A stretch of 64,000 nucleotides of DNA, taken from contig NZ_JAAKDU010000012.1 of assembly GCF_011038795.1 (NCBI RefSeq), positions 1-64,000 on the forward strand. Direction: 5' to 3'. Both the position numbers and the translations under genes were made by a program. Each line of letters begins with the position of its first letter. The stretch's first letter is position 1. Under the pieces are notes generated by a model. The model saw only the letters and a list, made by a program, of their open reading frames with translations, made no database searches and was not told the DNA's origin. This DNA is from Streptococcus tangpeifui (GTDB lineage: Bacteria > Bacillota > Bacilli > Lactobacillales > Streptococcaceae). This document shows, in pieces, positions 28,820-37,661 of the stretch.

Positions 28820-29335
28820 ATGGACAACATTAAAAAAGGGAAGAAAATCATTGCTATCTGGGCTCAGGACGAGTTCGGTCTCATTGGTAGTAAGCAGACT
28901 ATGCCTTGGCACTTGCCGGCTGAGTTGGCCCACTTTAAAAAGACGACTATGGGTCAAGCAGTTTTAATGGGAAGAAAAACTTTTGATGGTATGGGGCGTC
29001 GGGTTTTGCCGGGACGAGAGATTCTCATCTTAACTCGCGATAATACTTATCAGGCTGATGGGGTTAAGATAGTCTCTAGTCCAGAAGAAGTCTTAACATG
29101 GTTCAGCCAACAGGAGAAGGATCTCTATATTGCAGGAGGCTCCGGTGTCTATTCCGCATTCAGGGATTATTATGATAGCTTGGTGAAGACGACCATCCAT
29201 GCCTGTTTTGAAGGAGATACCTACTTCCCAGAGATTTCCTTAGAGGATTATCAGCTGGTTGAACAGGAGGATTTCTCCAAGGACCAGAATAATCCCTATA
29301 GTTTTACTATTTCAAAATTTAACAAGATAAGATAA
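28820..29335 (+). CDS. dfrA: Dihydrofolate reductase
   Basis: A 171-residue DHFR: IIAIWAQDEFGLIGSKQTMPWHLPAELAHFK, then MGRKTFDGMGRRVLPGRE and YIAGGSGVYSAF. It reduces dihydrofolate produced by ThyA. The ribosome site before 28820 is weak; no better start is seen. Confidence 0.95.
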   Translation: MDNIKKGKKIIAIWAQDEFGLIGSKQTMPWHLPAELAHFKKTTMGQAVLMGRKTFDGMGRRVLPGREILILTRDNTYQADGVKIVSSPEEVLTWFSQQEKDLYIAGGSGVYSAFRDYYDSLVKTTIHACFEGDTYFPEISLEDYQLVEQEDFSKDQNNPYSFTISKFNKIR

Positions 29336-29346
29336 GGAAGACTTTC

Positions 29347-29517
29347 ATGCAAAGAAGTATTTTTGGGGTGTTTACGGCACTATTGGCCATTATTTGTGTG
29401 CTCTGTGCTCTCCCCGCCTTTCGTAAGAATCGTTATGGCCTCGGGACTCTTTTTCTCCTCAATGCTTTAACCAACCTTATTAATACCATTCATGCCTTTT
29501 ATGGCACACTTTTTTAA
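29347..29517 (+). CDS. Small membrane protein between dfrA and clpX
   Basis: A 56-residue ORF: MQRSIFGVFTALLAIICVL, a loop with basic residues (RKNRYGLG), then a second hydrophobic helix (TLFLLNALTNLINTIHAFYG). TAAGGAAG lies 8 nt ahead of the ATG, and the gene fits the 12-nt and 27-nt gaps to its neighbours. A small ORF at this place in other streptococci (from memory) supports a real gene. The function is unknown. Confidence 0.75.
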   Translation: MQRSIFGVFTALLAIICVLCALPAFRKNRYGLGTLFLLNALTNLINTIHAFYGTLF

Positions 29518-29544
29518 GAATAGATAGGACGATTGTAAGCGACT

Positions 29545-30774
29545 ATGACAGATAATACTAATAATGACGTAATGGTCTATTGCTCATTTTGTGGCAAGAA
29601 CCAAACAGAAGTTAGAAAGATTATTGCCGGTAATGGCGTTTTCATTTGTAACGAATGCGTGGCTTTGTCCCAGGAAATTATCAACGAAGAATTAGCCGAA
29701 GAAGTTTTGGCTGATTTGACAGAAGTTCCTAAACCAAAAGAGCTCCTGCAGATTTTAGATGACTATGTTATCGGACAAGATCGAGCTAAACGAGCCTTAG
29801 CTGTTGCGGTTTATAATCACTATAAACGGATTAGCTTCGTCGAAAGTTCTCAAGATGAGGATGTCGATTTGCAAAAATCCAATATTCTCATGATTGGTCC
29901 GACAGGTTCGGGTAAAACTTTTTTGGCTCAAACCTTGGCCAAAAGTCTCAATGTGCCTTTTGCTATTGCAGATGCAACGGCTTTAACCGAGGCTGGTTAT
30001 GTCGGAGAAGATGTGGAAAATATCCTGCTTAAACTAATTCAGGCGGCCGATTTCAATATTGAGCGGGCTGAGCGAGGGATTATCTATGTCGATGAAATCG
30101 ACAAGATCGCCAAGAAGGGTGAAAATGTTTCCATCACTCGAGATGTTTCTGGTGAAGGGGTTCAGCAAGCTCTCTTGAAAATTGTTGAAGGAACCGTCGC
30201 CAGTGTTCCTCCTCAAGGTGGCCGCAAGCATCCAAATCAAGAGATGATTCAGATTGATACTAAGAATATTCTTTTTATCGTTGGCGGAGCCTTCGATGGG
30301 ATTGAAGATATTGTTAAACAACGCTTGGGTGAAAAGGTCATCGGTTTTGGCCAAAATAACAAGTCACTGGATGATGATGCTTCTTATATGCAGCAAATTA
30401 TCTCAGAAGATATTCAGAAATTTGGCTTGATTCCCGAATTTATCGGTCGTTTGCCTGTTTTAGCTGCTCTTGAACAGCTGACGGTTGACGATTTGGTACG
30501 GATCTTGACTGAGCCTAAGAACGCCTTGGTCAAGCAGTACAAGACCCTCCTTTCCTACGACGGAGTTGATTTAGAATTTGACCAAGAGGCTCTTGAAGCG
30601 ATCGCTCAAAAGGCTATTGAACGTAAGACTGGTGCCCGCGGTCTGCGGTCGATCATCGAAGAAACCATGATGGATATTATGTTTGAAGTACCGAGTCAAG
30701 AAGAAGTGACCAGTGTGCGTGTGACCAAGGCTGCGGTCGAAGGGACAGACAAACCTATCTTGAAAACAGCGTAG
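29545..30774 (+). CDS. clpX: ATP-dependent Clp protease ATP-binding subunit ClpX
   Basis: A 409-residue AAA+ unfoldase. It has a zinc-binding C4 domain ([16 protein letters not shown]), Walker [13 protein letters not shown], pore loop GYVGEDVEN, Walker [12 protein letters not shown] and sensor/Arg motifs ([11 protein letters not shown]). The ClpP-binding loop is in the GFGQNN region (family IGF loop: VIGFGQ). It delivers substrates to ClpP. engB follows by 9 nt. Confidence 0.97.
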   Translation: MTDNTNNDVMVYCSFCGKNQTEVRKIIAGNGVFICNECVALSQEIINEELAEEVLADLTEVPKPKELLQILDDYVIGQDRAKRALAVAVYNHYKRISFVESSQDEDVDLQKSNILMIGPTGSGKTFLAQTLAKSLNVPFAIADATALTEAGYVGEDVENILLKLIQAADFNIERAERGIIYVDEIDKIAKKGENVSITRDVSGEGVQQALLKIVEGTVASVPPQGGRKHPNQEMIQIDTKNILFIVGGAFDGIEDIVKQRLGEKVIGFGQNNKSLDDDASYMQQIISEDIQKFGLIPEFIGRLPVLAALEQLTVDDLVRILTEPKNALVKQYKTLLSYDGVDLEFDQEALEAIAQKAIERKTGARGLRSIIEETMMDIMFEVPSQEEVTSVRVTKAAVEGTDKPILKTA

Positions 30775-30783
30775 AGGTTAGTG

Positions 30784-31380
30784 ATGGCAGAAGAAGTTTT
30801 GAATACCCATAATGCCTCAATTCTCCTGAGTGCTGCGAACAAATCCCATTACCCAAAAGACGACTTGCCGGAGGTAGCTTTGGCAGGCCGTTCTAATGTG
30901 GGCAAGTCTAGTTTTATTAATACTTTGCTGGATCGTAAAAAGTTAGCTCGAACCTCTAGTAAGCCTGGCAAGACCCAGCTGCTTAATTTTTATAATATTG
31001 ATGATAAACTGCGCTTCGTCGATGTTCCCGGTTATGGCTATGCTAAAGTTTCCAAAGCCGAGCGGGCTAAATGGGGGAAAATGATCGAGGAGTACCTTGT
31101 TACCCGTGATAACCTGCGGGTTGTGGTTAGTTTGGTGGATCTGCGTCATGAGCCAACAGCTGACGATGTGCAGATGTATGACTTCCTTAAGTACTACGAA
31201 ATTCCTGTGATTATCGTAGCAACCAAGGCTGACAAGGTGCCGCGCGGCAAGTGGAATAAGCAGGAAGCTCTGATTAAGAAGAAACTCAACTTTGATAGCC
31301 AAGATAGTTTTGTTGTCTTCTCATCGGAAACCAAGGACGGTTATAATCAAGCTTGGGATACTATTCTAGAAAATCTATAA
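30784..31380 (+). CDS. engB: Ribosome biogenesis GTPase YsxC/EngB
   Basis: A 198-residue TRAFAC GTPase: G1 [16 protein letters not shown]2 [10 protein letters not shown]3 [10 protein letters not shown]4 ATKADK. It acts late in 50S assembly. ATG 30784 is preferred over GTG 30781. clpX-engB is a conserved pair. Confidence 0.95.
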   Translation: MAEEVLNTHNASILLSAANKSHYPKDDLPEVALAGRSNVGKSSFINTLLDRKKLARTSSKPGKTQLLNFYNIDDKLRFVDVPGYGYAKVSKAERAKWGKMIEEYLVTRDNLRVVVSLVDLRHEPTADDVQMYDFLKYYEIPVIIVATKADKVPRGKWNKQEALIKKKLNFDSQDSFVVFSSETKDGYNQAWDTILENL

Positions 31381-31395
31381 ATCAAGTGTTAAAGG

Positions 31396-31419
31396 GCTGA
31401 CCGCGAAGGTTGGCTTTTT
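31396..31419 (+). terminator. Terminator after engB
   Basis: GCTGACC/GGTTGGC with a 5-nt loop, followed by TTTTT. Confidence 0.75.
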
Positions 31420-31510
31420 GCTTTCCGCTTTTTTATAAGCGTAAATATATTTATGTAAAACCAAATTTAAAACTTACTTTCCCAAGAAAAACTGTGCAAT
31501 TAATTTTTTA

Positions 31511-31564
31511 TATGGTTTCATAAGAAATAACTATGTCCTAAGAACTACTGATTCGTGTTATCAT
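31511..31564 (+). promoter_or_regulatory. mmuP promoter with possible MtaR/MetR-type site
   Basis: An extended -10 (TG-T-TATCAT, -10 at 31559-31564) lies upstream of mmuP. About 48 nt before the predicted start is a split dyad, TATGGTT (31511) ... AACTAT (31529-31534). Its half-sites resemble the streptococcal methionine-regulator box TATAGTT-AACTATA, but the spacing is longer. The assignment is tentative. Confidence 0.35.
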
Positions 31565-31592
31565 AGATAGGAATTCGTTACTGGGAGGTAGT

Positions 31593-32966
31593 ATGGATAA
31601 TCATAATTTTGAAAACCAAGGAAAATTTCAGCGTAAGATGACCAGTCGCCATCTCTTCATGCTCTCTTTGGGTGGGGTTATTGGGACTGGTTTGTTCTTA
31701 AGTTCAGGCTATACCATTGCCCAAGCAGGACCGCTAGGAGCTGTGCTGTCTTATTTGGTTGGAGCGGTAGTGGTCTATCTGGTCATGCTCTCTTTAGGGG
31801 AGCTGGCAGTAGCTATGCCAGTTACAGGTTCTTTTCACACCTATGCCACCAAATTTATTAGCCCAGGGACTGGTTTTACAGTTGCCTGGCTCTATTGGAT
31901 TTGTTGGACGGTGGCTCTAGGGACAGAGTTCCTCGCAGCTGGGATACTGGTTGAACGCTGGATTTCCATACCAGCTTGGATTTCGGCGGCCTTCTTTGCC
32001 TTAGTCGTTTTTGCTATCAATGCTCTATCGGTGCGATCCTTCGCTGAGACGGAGTCTTTCTTTTCTAGTATTAAAGTACTCGCTATTGTTGTTTTTATTG
32101 CTCTAGGTCTAGGCGCCATGGTAGGCTTGGTTTCTTTCAATGGGCATCATCATCCTGTTCTCTTTGAGAATCTAACGGCTCAGGGTGCCTTTCCAAAAGG
32201 CTTTATTGCAGTGATTTCTGTCATGCTCAATGTCAACTACGCCTTTTCAGGAACAGAGCTGATTGGGATAGCAGCAGGGGAAACGGACAATCCAAAGGAG
32301 GCTGTACCAAAGGCTATTAAGACGACTATCGGCCGTTTGGTTATCTTTTTTGTCCTGACTATTTTAGTTTTAGCTTCCCTTCTGCCTATGAAGGAAGCGG
32401 GTGTAACAGATGCACCGTTTGTGCTGGTCTTTGACAAGATGGGGATTCCTTATGCTGGTGATATCATGAATTTCGTTATCCTAACAGCGATTTTGTCGGC
32501 TGGGAATTCTGGTCTCTATGCTTCCAGCCGAATGCTCTGGTCCCTGGCTAACGAAGGTATGCTGGATAAGCGGGTCGTAAAAATCAATAAACACGGTGTT
32601 CCTATGCGGGCGATGTTACTGTCCATGCTGGGGGCTGGTTTGTCTCTCTTTGCTAGTTTCTATGCAGCCTCAACGGTCTATCTGGCTTTGGTCTCTATTG
32701 CTGGTTTTGCCGTGGTTGCAGTCTGGCTATCTATTCCGATTTCTCAGATAAATTTCCGCAAGGTTTGGCTCAAAGATCACAGCGACAGTGACTTGGATTA
32801 TAAAACACCCTTTAATCCTATTTTGCCTTATATTACTATTATCCTTTTGGGGCTATCTATCATCGGCATTGCTTGGGATAAGGAGCAGCGAGCTGGGCTA
32901 TATTTTGGCCTTCCTTTTGTTGCCTTCTGTTATCTTTATCATTATTGGCGCTATAAAAAGTTTTGA
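31593..32966 (+). CDS. mmuP: S-methylmethionine/amino acid permease (APC family)
   Basis: A 457-residue APC-superfamily permease with about 12 membrane segments: HLFMLSLGGVIGTGLFLSSGYTIAQAGPLGA, NVNYAFSGTELIGIAAGE and ASSRMLWSLANEGM. The function is inferred mainly from the homocysteine S-methyltransferase gene 45 nt downstream: together they would take up S-methylmethionine and use it to make methionine. GGGAGG precedes the ATG. Confidence 0.82.
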   Translation: MDNHNFENQGKFQRKMTSRHLFMLSLGGVIGTGLFLSSGYTIAQAGPLGAVLSYLVGAVVVYLVMLSLGELAVAMPVTGSFHTYATKFISPGTGFTVAWLYWICWTVALGTEFLAAGILVERWISIPAWISAAFFALVVFAINALSVRSFAETESFFSSIKVLAIVVFIALGLGAMVGLVSFNGHHHPVLFENLTAQGAFPKGFIAVISVMLNVNYAFSGTELIGIAAGETDNPKEAVPKAIKTTIGRLVIFFVLTILVLASLLPMKEAGVTDAPFVLVFDKMGIPYAGDIMNFVILTAILSAGNSGLYASSRMLWSLANEGMLDKRVVKINKHGVPMRAMLLSMLGAGLSLFASFYAASTVYLALVSIAGFAVVAVWLSIPISQINFRKVWLKDHSDSDLDYKTPFNPILPYITIILLGLSIIGIAWDKEQRAGLYFGLPFVAFCYLYHYWRYKKF

Positions 32967-33011
32967 TAGATAAACGTTTAATCATTGTTTTTGTTTTGAG
33001 GAGGAAAATTC

Positions 33012-33959
33012 ATGGGAAGATTTAAGGATTTATTGATCAGTCAAGACAACCTGATTTTGCATGGGGCTTTGGGAACAGAGCTAGAGTACCGCGGTTATGA
33101 TGTCTCTGGTAAGCTCTGGTCAGCCAAGTACCTTTTGGAAAACCCACAAGCTATTCAGGATATTCATGAAACTTATCTGAGGGCAGGCAGTGATATCGTT
33201 ACTACGGCTTCTTACCAGGCAACTTTGCCGGGGCTTAAAGAATATGGCCTGTCTGAAGAGGAGGCTAGAGCGGTTATTGCTTCGACAGTCAGTATTGCTA
33301 GGGCTGCCCGAGATCAAGTCTGGTCTGAACTGACAGAAGATGAACAGTCTAAGCGTCCTTATCCTTTAATCTCTGGAGATATCGGTCCTTATGCTGCTTA
33401 TCTAGCTGATGGTTCAGAGTATACTGGTGACTACGGCTCTGTCACGAAGGAAGAACTTATGGCCTTTCATCGCCCTCGGATAGCTATTTTGCAGGAGCAA
33501 GGAGTGGACTTGCTGGCTTTAGAAACAATGCCTAATTTTCTTGAAGTTCAGGCTCTGGTTCAACTGTTGGCAAATGAATTTCCGGACATGGAAGCCTATA
33601 TGAGTTTTACTTCTCAAGATGGTTTGTCTATTTCAGATGGGACGTCTATTAAAGAAGTAGCTCCCTTGGTTGATGACAGTCAGCAGATTTTAGCACTTGG
33701 GCTCAATTGCAGTTCACCCAGTGTTTATCCCAGCTTTTTGCAAGGGCTGAGAAACTATAGCCAGAAACCTTTGGTAACCTATCCTAACTCTGGTGAGGTT
33801 TACGATGGTGCTAGTCAGACTTGGACCAAAGATCCAGACCATTCACACACCCTCTTGGAAAATACGTTGGACTGGCAGAAGTTAGGAGCTAAAGTAGTCG
33901 GTGGCTGCTGCCGAACCAGACCGAGCGATATTCAAGTCCTGTCCAGTCGCTTAAGATAG
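33012..33959 (+). CDS. mmuM: Homocysteine S-methyltransferase
   Basis: A 315-residue zinc enzyme. It has a substrate region GALGTELEYRGYDVSGKLWSA, the first zinc Cys in LGLNCSSPS, and the Cys pair in VGGCCRTRPSDI. It transfers a methyl group from S-methylmethionine (or SAM) to homocysteine, giving methionine. AGGAGG precedes the ATG. It is in an operon with mmuP. Confidence 0.93.
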   Translation: MGRFKDLLISQDNLILHGALGTELEYRGYDVSGKLWSAKYLLENPQAIQDIHETYLRAGSDIVTTASYQATLPGLKEYGLSEEEARAVIASTVSIARAARDQVWSELTEDEQSKRPYPLISGDIGPYAAYLADGSEYTGDYGSVTKEELMAFHRPRIAILQEQGVDLLALETMPNFLEVQALVQLLANEFPDMEAYMSFTSQDGLSISDGTSIKEVAPLVDDSQQILALGLNCSSPSVYPSFLQGLRNYSQKPLVTYPNSGEVYDGASQTWTKDPDHSHTLLENTLDWQKLGAKVVGGCCRTRPSDIQVLSSRLR

Positions 33960-34167
33960 GTTGTTGGCTGCTAAGTCAAGGATTAGCTTATTTACATACT
34001 AGGTATCTATAATAATTCTGTCTTAAGAGAACGAGGCTGAGATAGGCAGCCATGAGTAAAGGCTGCTGCCTTCCTCCTGGGCTGCAAGACCTCCTATTAA
34101 GAGTTTTGCCTTCATTTGTAAGGTGTTATCACCTGTGAAGATGTCGTATAAGAACGGCAGCCATATT
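33960..34167. other. Intergenic region with hairpin-forming repeat
   Basis: No gene. It contains GGCAGCC...GGCTGCTGCC (near 34045-34072) and a further GGCAGCC copy near 34154. These are streptococcal intergenic hairpin-type sequences of unknown role. Confidence 0.45.
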
Positions 34168-34224
34168 AAAAAAAACGAACAAGATTAGGTTTCTGATGAA
34201 AATTCTAATTTTGCTCGTTTTTTT
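34168..34224. terminator. Bidirectional terminator
   Basis: A 13-bp imperfect stem (34176-34188 with 34205-34217) flanked by an A-run at 34168-34175 and a T-run after 34217, between converging mmuM and the MFS gene. Confidence 0.85.
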
Positions 34225-34273
34225 GTATCAATAAAGATTTGAAACTCTTCTTACTCAGTCTGGCTTCATAGTT

Positions 34274-35446
34274 TTATAAAATTTTATCAGCCTTTTCAAA
34301 GGCTACTAAGGCAAGTCCCATTATCCCAGCCATGACGGCTAAAATCCAGAGCAGAGCCTCCCAAGATCCAAAAAGTTCTTGACTGTAACCCAGAAGGACT
34401 GGACCGATGGCTGCTAAAAGGTAACCACCTGTTTGCACCATACCTGATAAATGTGCGGTATTTTGAGCTGTGGTCGTTTTAAGATTGAAACTAACAAGCA
34501 TATAGGGAAATAAAGCAGCGACGGATAATCCTAGACTGACGTGCCCTACAGCCCAAAAGAAATAGGTTTTTGGAGCAAAGAGAAGAATAGCGATCCCAAG
34601 AAAGGTCAAACCAGCAAATCCTGACATGGTCCAAGTACGCTGTTGGCTCTTTTGACTTGTAACCAGATTAGGGATCATCAAAGACATGGGCAAACTAACC
34701 AGATTGTAGAGCCCGAGGAGCGAGCCAGCTTGACTGGCTGAGAAACCAGCAGCCTGAGATAAAGTAGGAAGCCAGGTCATCTCGGTATAAAAAAGCAGCG
34801 ATTGCAAGCCACCAAAGATCAAAAGGGCCAAGGCATATTTATTTGTCCAGAGATTTTGCTGGGAAGGCTCTGCTGTCTTAGTCTCCATTTGGACTTGAGC
34901 ATTTTTGCTGATATTTGGCAGCCATAGGATAAAGGCTAGTAAAACGATAGCAGACAGACAAAGAATAAAGCCGCGCCAACGGACAATATGAGCGATAGGA
35001 GATGCTAATGAGGTTAATATTGTGGAGGATAAGCCCATAACGCTGGTGTAAAGGGTTGTATAAATCCCAACCTTATGCGGGAAATAGCGAGATACGATAC
35101 TAGGCAAAAGAACATTGACACAGGCAATAGTAGCCCCGACGACCACTGTTCCTAGGTAAAGAGCCGGTAGAGCAATAACCCGCAGAGCAGAACCTATTGC
35201 CATAAGAAACAAGGTGGCTGCCATCAAGCGCTCCAGACCAAAGCGCTGGGCCAGCTTAGGAGCCAATGATGAAAAGACGGCAAACATCAGCAGCGGTATG
35301 GAAGTCAAAGCTCCCAAAGAGCTAACAGAAACCTCCAAACTCCTAGCGATATCGGATAATATGGTTGGAATAGTGGTAAATGGTGAGCGCATGACAATCC
35401 CCAGCATAACTAGTCCAACGACTATCCAGATGCTTTTTTGTTTCAT
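34274..35446 (-). CDS. MFS transporter, CynX/NimT family
   Basis: A 390-residue protein with about 12 membrane segments. The N-terminus MKQKSIWIVVGLVMLGIVMRSPFTTIPTIL, with R-S-P in helix 1, is typical of the CynX/NimT (cyanate/2-nitroimidazole) subfamily. The substrate is unknown; the names refer to distant homologues. The ATG at 35446 has AAAGG upstream; the longer upstream frame is unsupported. Confidence 0.8.
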   Translation of the reverse strand: MKQKSIWIVVGLVMLGIVMRSPFTTIPTILSDIARSLEVSVSSLGALTSIPLLMFAVFSSLAPKLAQRFGLERLMAATLFLMAIGSALRVIALPALYLGTVVVGATIACVNVLLPSIVSRYFPHKVGIYTTLYTSVMGLSSTILTSLASPIAHIVRWRGFILCLSAIVLLAFILWLPNISKNAQVQMETKTAEPSQQNLWTNKYALALLIFGGLQSLLFYTEMTWLPTLSQAAGFSASQAGSLLGLYNLVSLPMSLMIPNLVTSQKSQQRTWTMSGFAGLTFLGIAILLFAPKTYFFWAVGHVSLGLSVAALFPYMLVSFNLKTTTAQNTAHLSGMVQTGGYLLAAIGPVLLGYSQELFGSWEALLWILAVMAGIMGLALVAFEKADKIL

Positions 35447-35646
35447 GGTGAATACCTTTCGTAATAAATTTACTATCATCATATCAAATCTTATAGGAGT
35501 TTTCATCTCCTTATGCAAACTTCAACGTTAGTGTTTTACAAAAGGTAAGCTCCTCCATAACACATGTTATCTTGTGCTTATATAGGTGAGTCATCATAAT
35601 GCGCCCTATAGAGATAAGGAAGTGCCAGATATTTAAAATAAAAGTC

Positions 35647-35675
35647 TTGACAGGAGAGTATTGGCATGTTAAGAT
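35647..35675 (+). promoter_or_regulatory. Promoter of rplJL
   Basis: TTGACA (35647-35652), a 17-nt spacer and TAAGAT (35670-35675). It drives the leader and rplJ-rplL. Confidence 0.85.
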
Positions 35676-35684
35676 AGTTACGGT

Positions 35685-35860
35685 TTTAAGAAAACCGACC
35701 TAAGACAGCAGGGGAGTTCAACTCATAAACATCCTGCCGAGGCACAAAAACGTAAAATCTTGGCCAACTTGCTTGGCTAGTCTATAAACGTATTTGTACT
35801 TTCGTGTCTAGGTTTGGATGCGATTTTTTCGTTTCCAGACAAAATAAAAACGGAGGTAAA
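35685..35860 (+). ncRNA. Ribosomal protein L10 leader
   Basis: An untranslated leader of about 175 nt with the L10-leader landmark GCAGGGGAGTTC...CCTGCCGAGGC and the following paired arms, placed directly before rplJ. In Firmicutes it is bound by L10-(L12)4 and represses rplJL translation or transcription when the complex is in excess. Confidence 0.82.
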
Positions 35861-35865
35861 ACTTA

Positions 35866-36366
35866 ATGAGTGAAGCTGTTATTGCTAAAAAAGCTGAATT
35901 GGTTGATGCAGTTGCCGAAAAAATGAAAGCTGCTGTGTCTATCGTTGTCGTTGACTCACGTGGTCTGACAGTTGAGCAAGACACCAATCTTCGCCGTTCA
36001 CTTCGTGAATCTGGTGTTGAATTTAAAGTCATTAAAAACTCAATCTTGACTCGTGCTGCTGAAAAAGCGGGTCTTGACGATATGAAAGACCTTTTTGTTG
36101 GGCCATCTGCTGTAGCCTTCTCAAACGAAGACGTCGTAGCTCCAGCAAAAATCATCAACGATTTTGCTAAAGAAGCTGAAGCACTTGAAATTAAGGGCGG
36201 TGCCGTTGAAGGTGCTGTTTCTTCAGTCGAAGAAATCAAAGCTCTGGCTGCTCTGCCAAACCGCGAAGGTATGCTTTCTATGCTCCTTTCTGTGCTTCAA
36301 GCGCCTGTACGCAACGTTGCTTACGCTGTCAAGGCTGTTGCCGAAAGCAAAGACGAAGTGGCATAA
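35866..36366 (+). CDS. rplJ: 50S ribosomal protein L10
   Basis: A 166-residue protein: [21 protein letters not shown], then [25 protein letters not shown] and a C-terminal helix that binds L7/L12 dimers. It forms the base of the ribosomal stalk. CGGAGG precedes the ATG. Confidence 0.97.
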   Translation: MSEAVIAKKAELVDAVAEKMKAAVSIVVVDSRGLTVEQDTNLRRSLRESGVEFKVIKNSILTRAAEKAGLDDMKDLFVGPSAVAFSNEDVVAPAKIINDFAKEAEALEIKGGAVEGAVSSVEEIKALAALPNREGMLSMLLSVLQAPVRNVAYAVKAVAESKDEVA

Positions 36367-36438
36367 GTATCAGTCGCTTTTCAGACGCAGCCTAGTGCTG
36401 CAAACCATTAAACAATAAAATTTTTGGAGGAAATCACA

Positions 36439-36807
36439 ATGGCATTGAACATTGAAAACATTATTGCTGAAATTAAAGAAGCGTCAATCCTTGAATTGAA
36501 CGACCTTGTAAAAGCTATCGAAGAAGAATTTGGCGTAACTGCAGCTGCTCCTGTAGCTGCTGCTGGTGCTGCTGGCGGAGAAGAAGCTGCAGCTAAAGAT
36601 TCATTCGATATCGAATTGACTGCTGGCGGCGACAAGAAAGTTGCTGTTATCAAAGTTGTTCGTGAAATCACAGGCGAAGGCCTTAAAGAAGCTAAAGGTC
36701 TTGTTGATAACGCACCATCTGTTCTTAAAGAAGGCGTTGCAGCAGCAGAAGCTGAAGAACTTAAGGCTAAACTTGAAGAAGCTGGAGCTACTGTTACTCT
36801 TAAATAA
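36439..36807 (+). CDS. rplL: 50S ribosomal protein L7/L12
   Basis: A 122-residue protein: [20 protein letters not shown], an Ala/Gly hinge and a C-terminal factor-binding domain ([28 protein letters not shown]). TTGGAGGAAATC precedes the ATG at 36439; the longer in-frame start at a TTG would include the ribosome site. Confidence 0.97.
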   Translation: MALNIENIIAEIKEASILELNDLVKAIEEEFGVTAAAPVAAAGAAGGEEAAAKDSFDIELTAGGDKKVAVIKVVREITGEGLKEAKGLVDNAPSVLKEGVAAAEAEELKAKLEEAGATVTLK

Positions 36808-36883
36808 TCATTTACTGATTGTTTAAAACAGAAAGCCGAGTTTTAAAGCCTTTTCGTGTTAGTGTTAAGGCAATGAAATACCG

Positions 36884-36916
36884 AAGTCTCCTCGTTATTT
36901 TACGGGGAGGCTTTTT
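36884..36916 (+). terminator. Terminator of rplJL
   Basis: An 11-bp stem with two G-T pairs (from AAGTCTCCTCG to CGGGGAGGCTT) and a TTTTT tail. Confidence 0.85.
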
Positions 36917-36991
36917 GCTGTTTCTCGAGGTGAGTATACTGTACCTTGCTTATTTTCTGAATGCTTGTCCTCATATTTGCCATATAGATTG

Positions 36992-37048
36992 TTTATGGCT
37001 GACCATAAAAAATTTAGACTATGCAGAGTGCGCGGGAGATGGTATCCT
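36992..37048 (+). promoter_or_regulatory. Promoter with CmbR/CysR-like box (copy A)
   Basis: TTTATGG (36992-36998) and CCATAAA (37003-37009) form an inverted repeat, and TAAAAAATTTAGA (37006-37018) matches the CmbR box TWAAAAATTNNTA, as I recall it, at 12 of 13 positions. The -10 TATCCT (37043) starts exactly 40 nt after CCATAAA, with TATGCA (37020-37025) as a weak -35. Copies B (56085) and C (59769) share this geometry. Confidence 0.6.
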
Positions 37049-37080
37049 ATCAGCAATATAAAAAGAATCGAGGTTATTTT

Positions 37081-37632
37081 ATGTCTAAATTTACTATACA
37101 TACCATTGACACTGCACCTGAGGAAGTCAAAGAAACCCTGCGCGCGGTTGAAAAGGATAACGGCGGTTATATTCCTAATCTTATCGGGTTATTGGCTAAT
37201 GCACCGACAGCACTGGAAACTTACCGCACCGTTGGAGCTATTAACCGCCGCAATTCCCTGACAGCGACAGAGAGGGAGGTTGTTCAGATTACTGCGGCTG
37301 TAACCAATGGCTGTGCCTTTTGTGTTGCCGGTCACACGGCCTTTTCGATTAAGCAAATTCAAATGTCCCCTGATCTTTTGGAAGCGCTGCGCAACAGTAC
37401 GCCTATTGACAGCGATCCCAAGCTGGATACGCTGGCTAAATTTACCATTGCCGTGATTAACACCAAGGGACGTGTCGGAGATGAAGCCTTTGCTGATTTT
37501 TTGGAGGCGGGTTATACTCGAGAAAATGCTCTTGATGTTGTCTTAGGGGTTAGCCTAGCATCGCTCTGCAATTATGCTAATAATATGGCGGATACACCGA
37601 TTAATCCAGAATTGCAGCAATATGCAAAATAG
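37081..37632 (+). CDS. Carboxymuconolactone decarboxylase/AhpD-like protein
   Basis: A 183-residue all-alpha protein with the AhpD-type thiol motif TNGCAFCVAGHTAF (CxxCxxxH), which suggests a thiol-disulfide or peroxidase-linked activity rather than lactone decarboxylation. I prefer the ATG at 37081 (GAGG 6-9 nt upstream); an earlier in-frame ATG at 37021 lies inside the promoter. The acyl-CoA-dehydrogenase-like gene follows 29 nt later; this pair after rplL also occurs in S. mutans, from memory. Confidence 0.85.
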   Translation: MSKFTIHTIDTAPEEVKETLRAVEKDNGGYIPNLIGLLANAPTALETYRTVGAINRRNSLTATEREVVQITAAVTNGCAFCVAGHTAFSIKQIQMSPDLLEALRNSTPIDSDPKLDTLAKFTIAVINTKGRVGDEAFADFLEAGYTRENALDVVLGVSLASLCNYANNMADTPINPELQQYAK

Positions 37633-37661
37633 TTCCGCATGAGGAAAAAGGGGGGATGACG

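Noticed and set aside
31381..31592. SAM/SMK riboswitch or T-box before mmuP
   Set aside because: No T-box sequence, no specifier hairpin and no anti-terminator pair could be found; only a weak regulator-like dyad.
35519..35646. Additional gene between the MFS permease and rplJ
   Set aside because: No open frame with a ribosome site; the stretch only leads to the rplJ promoter.
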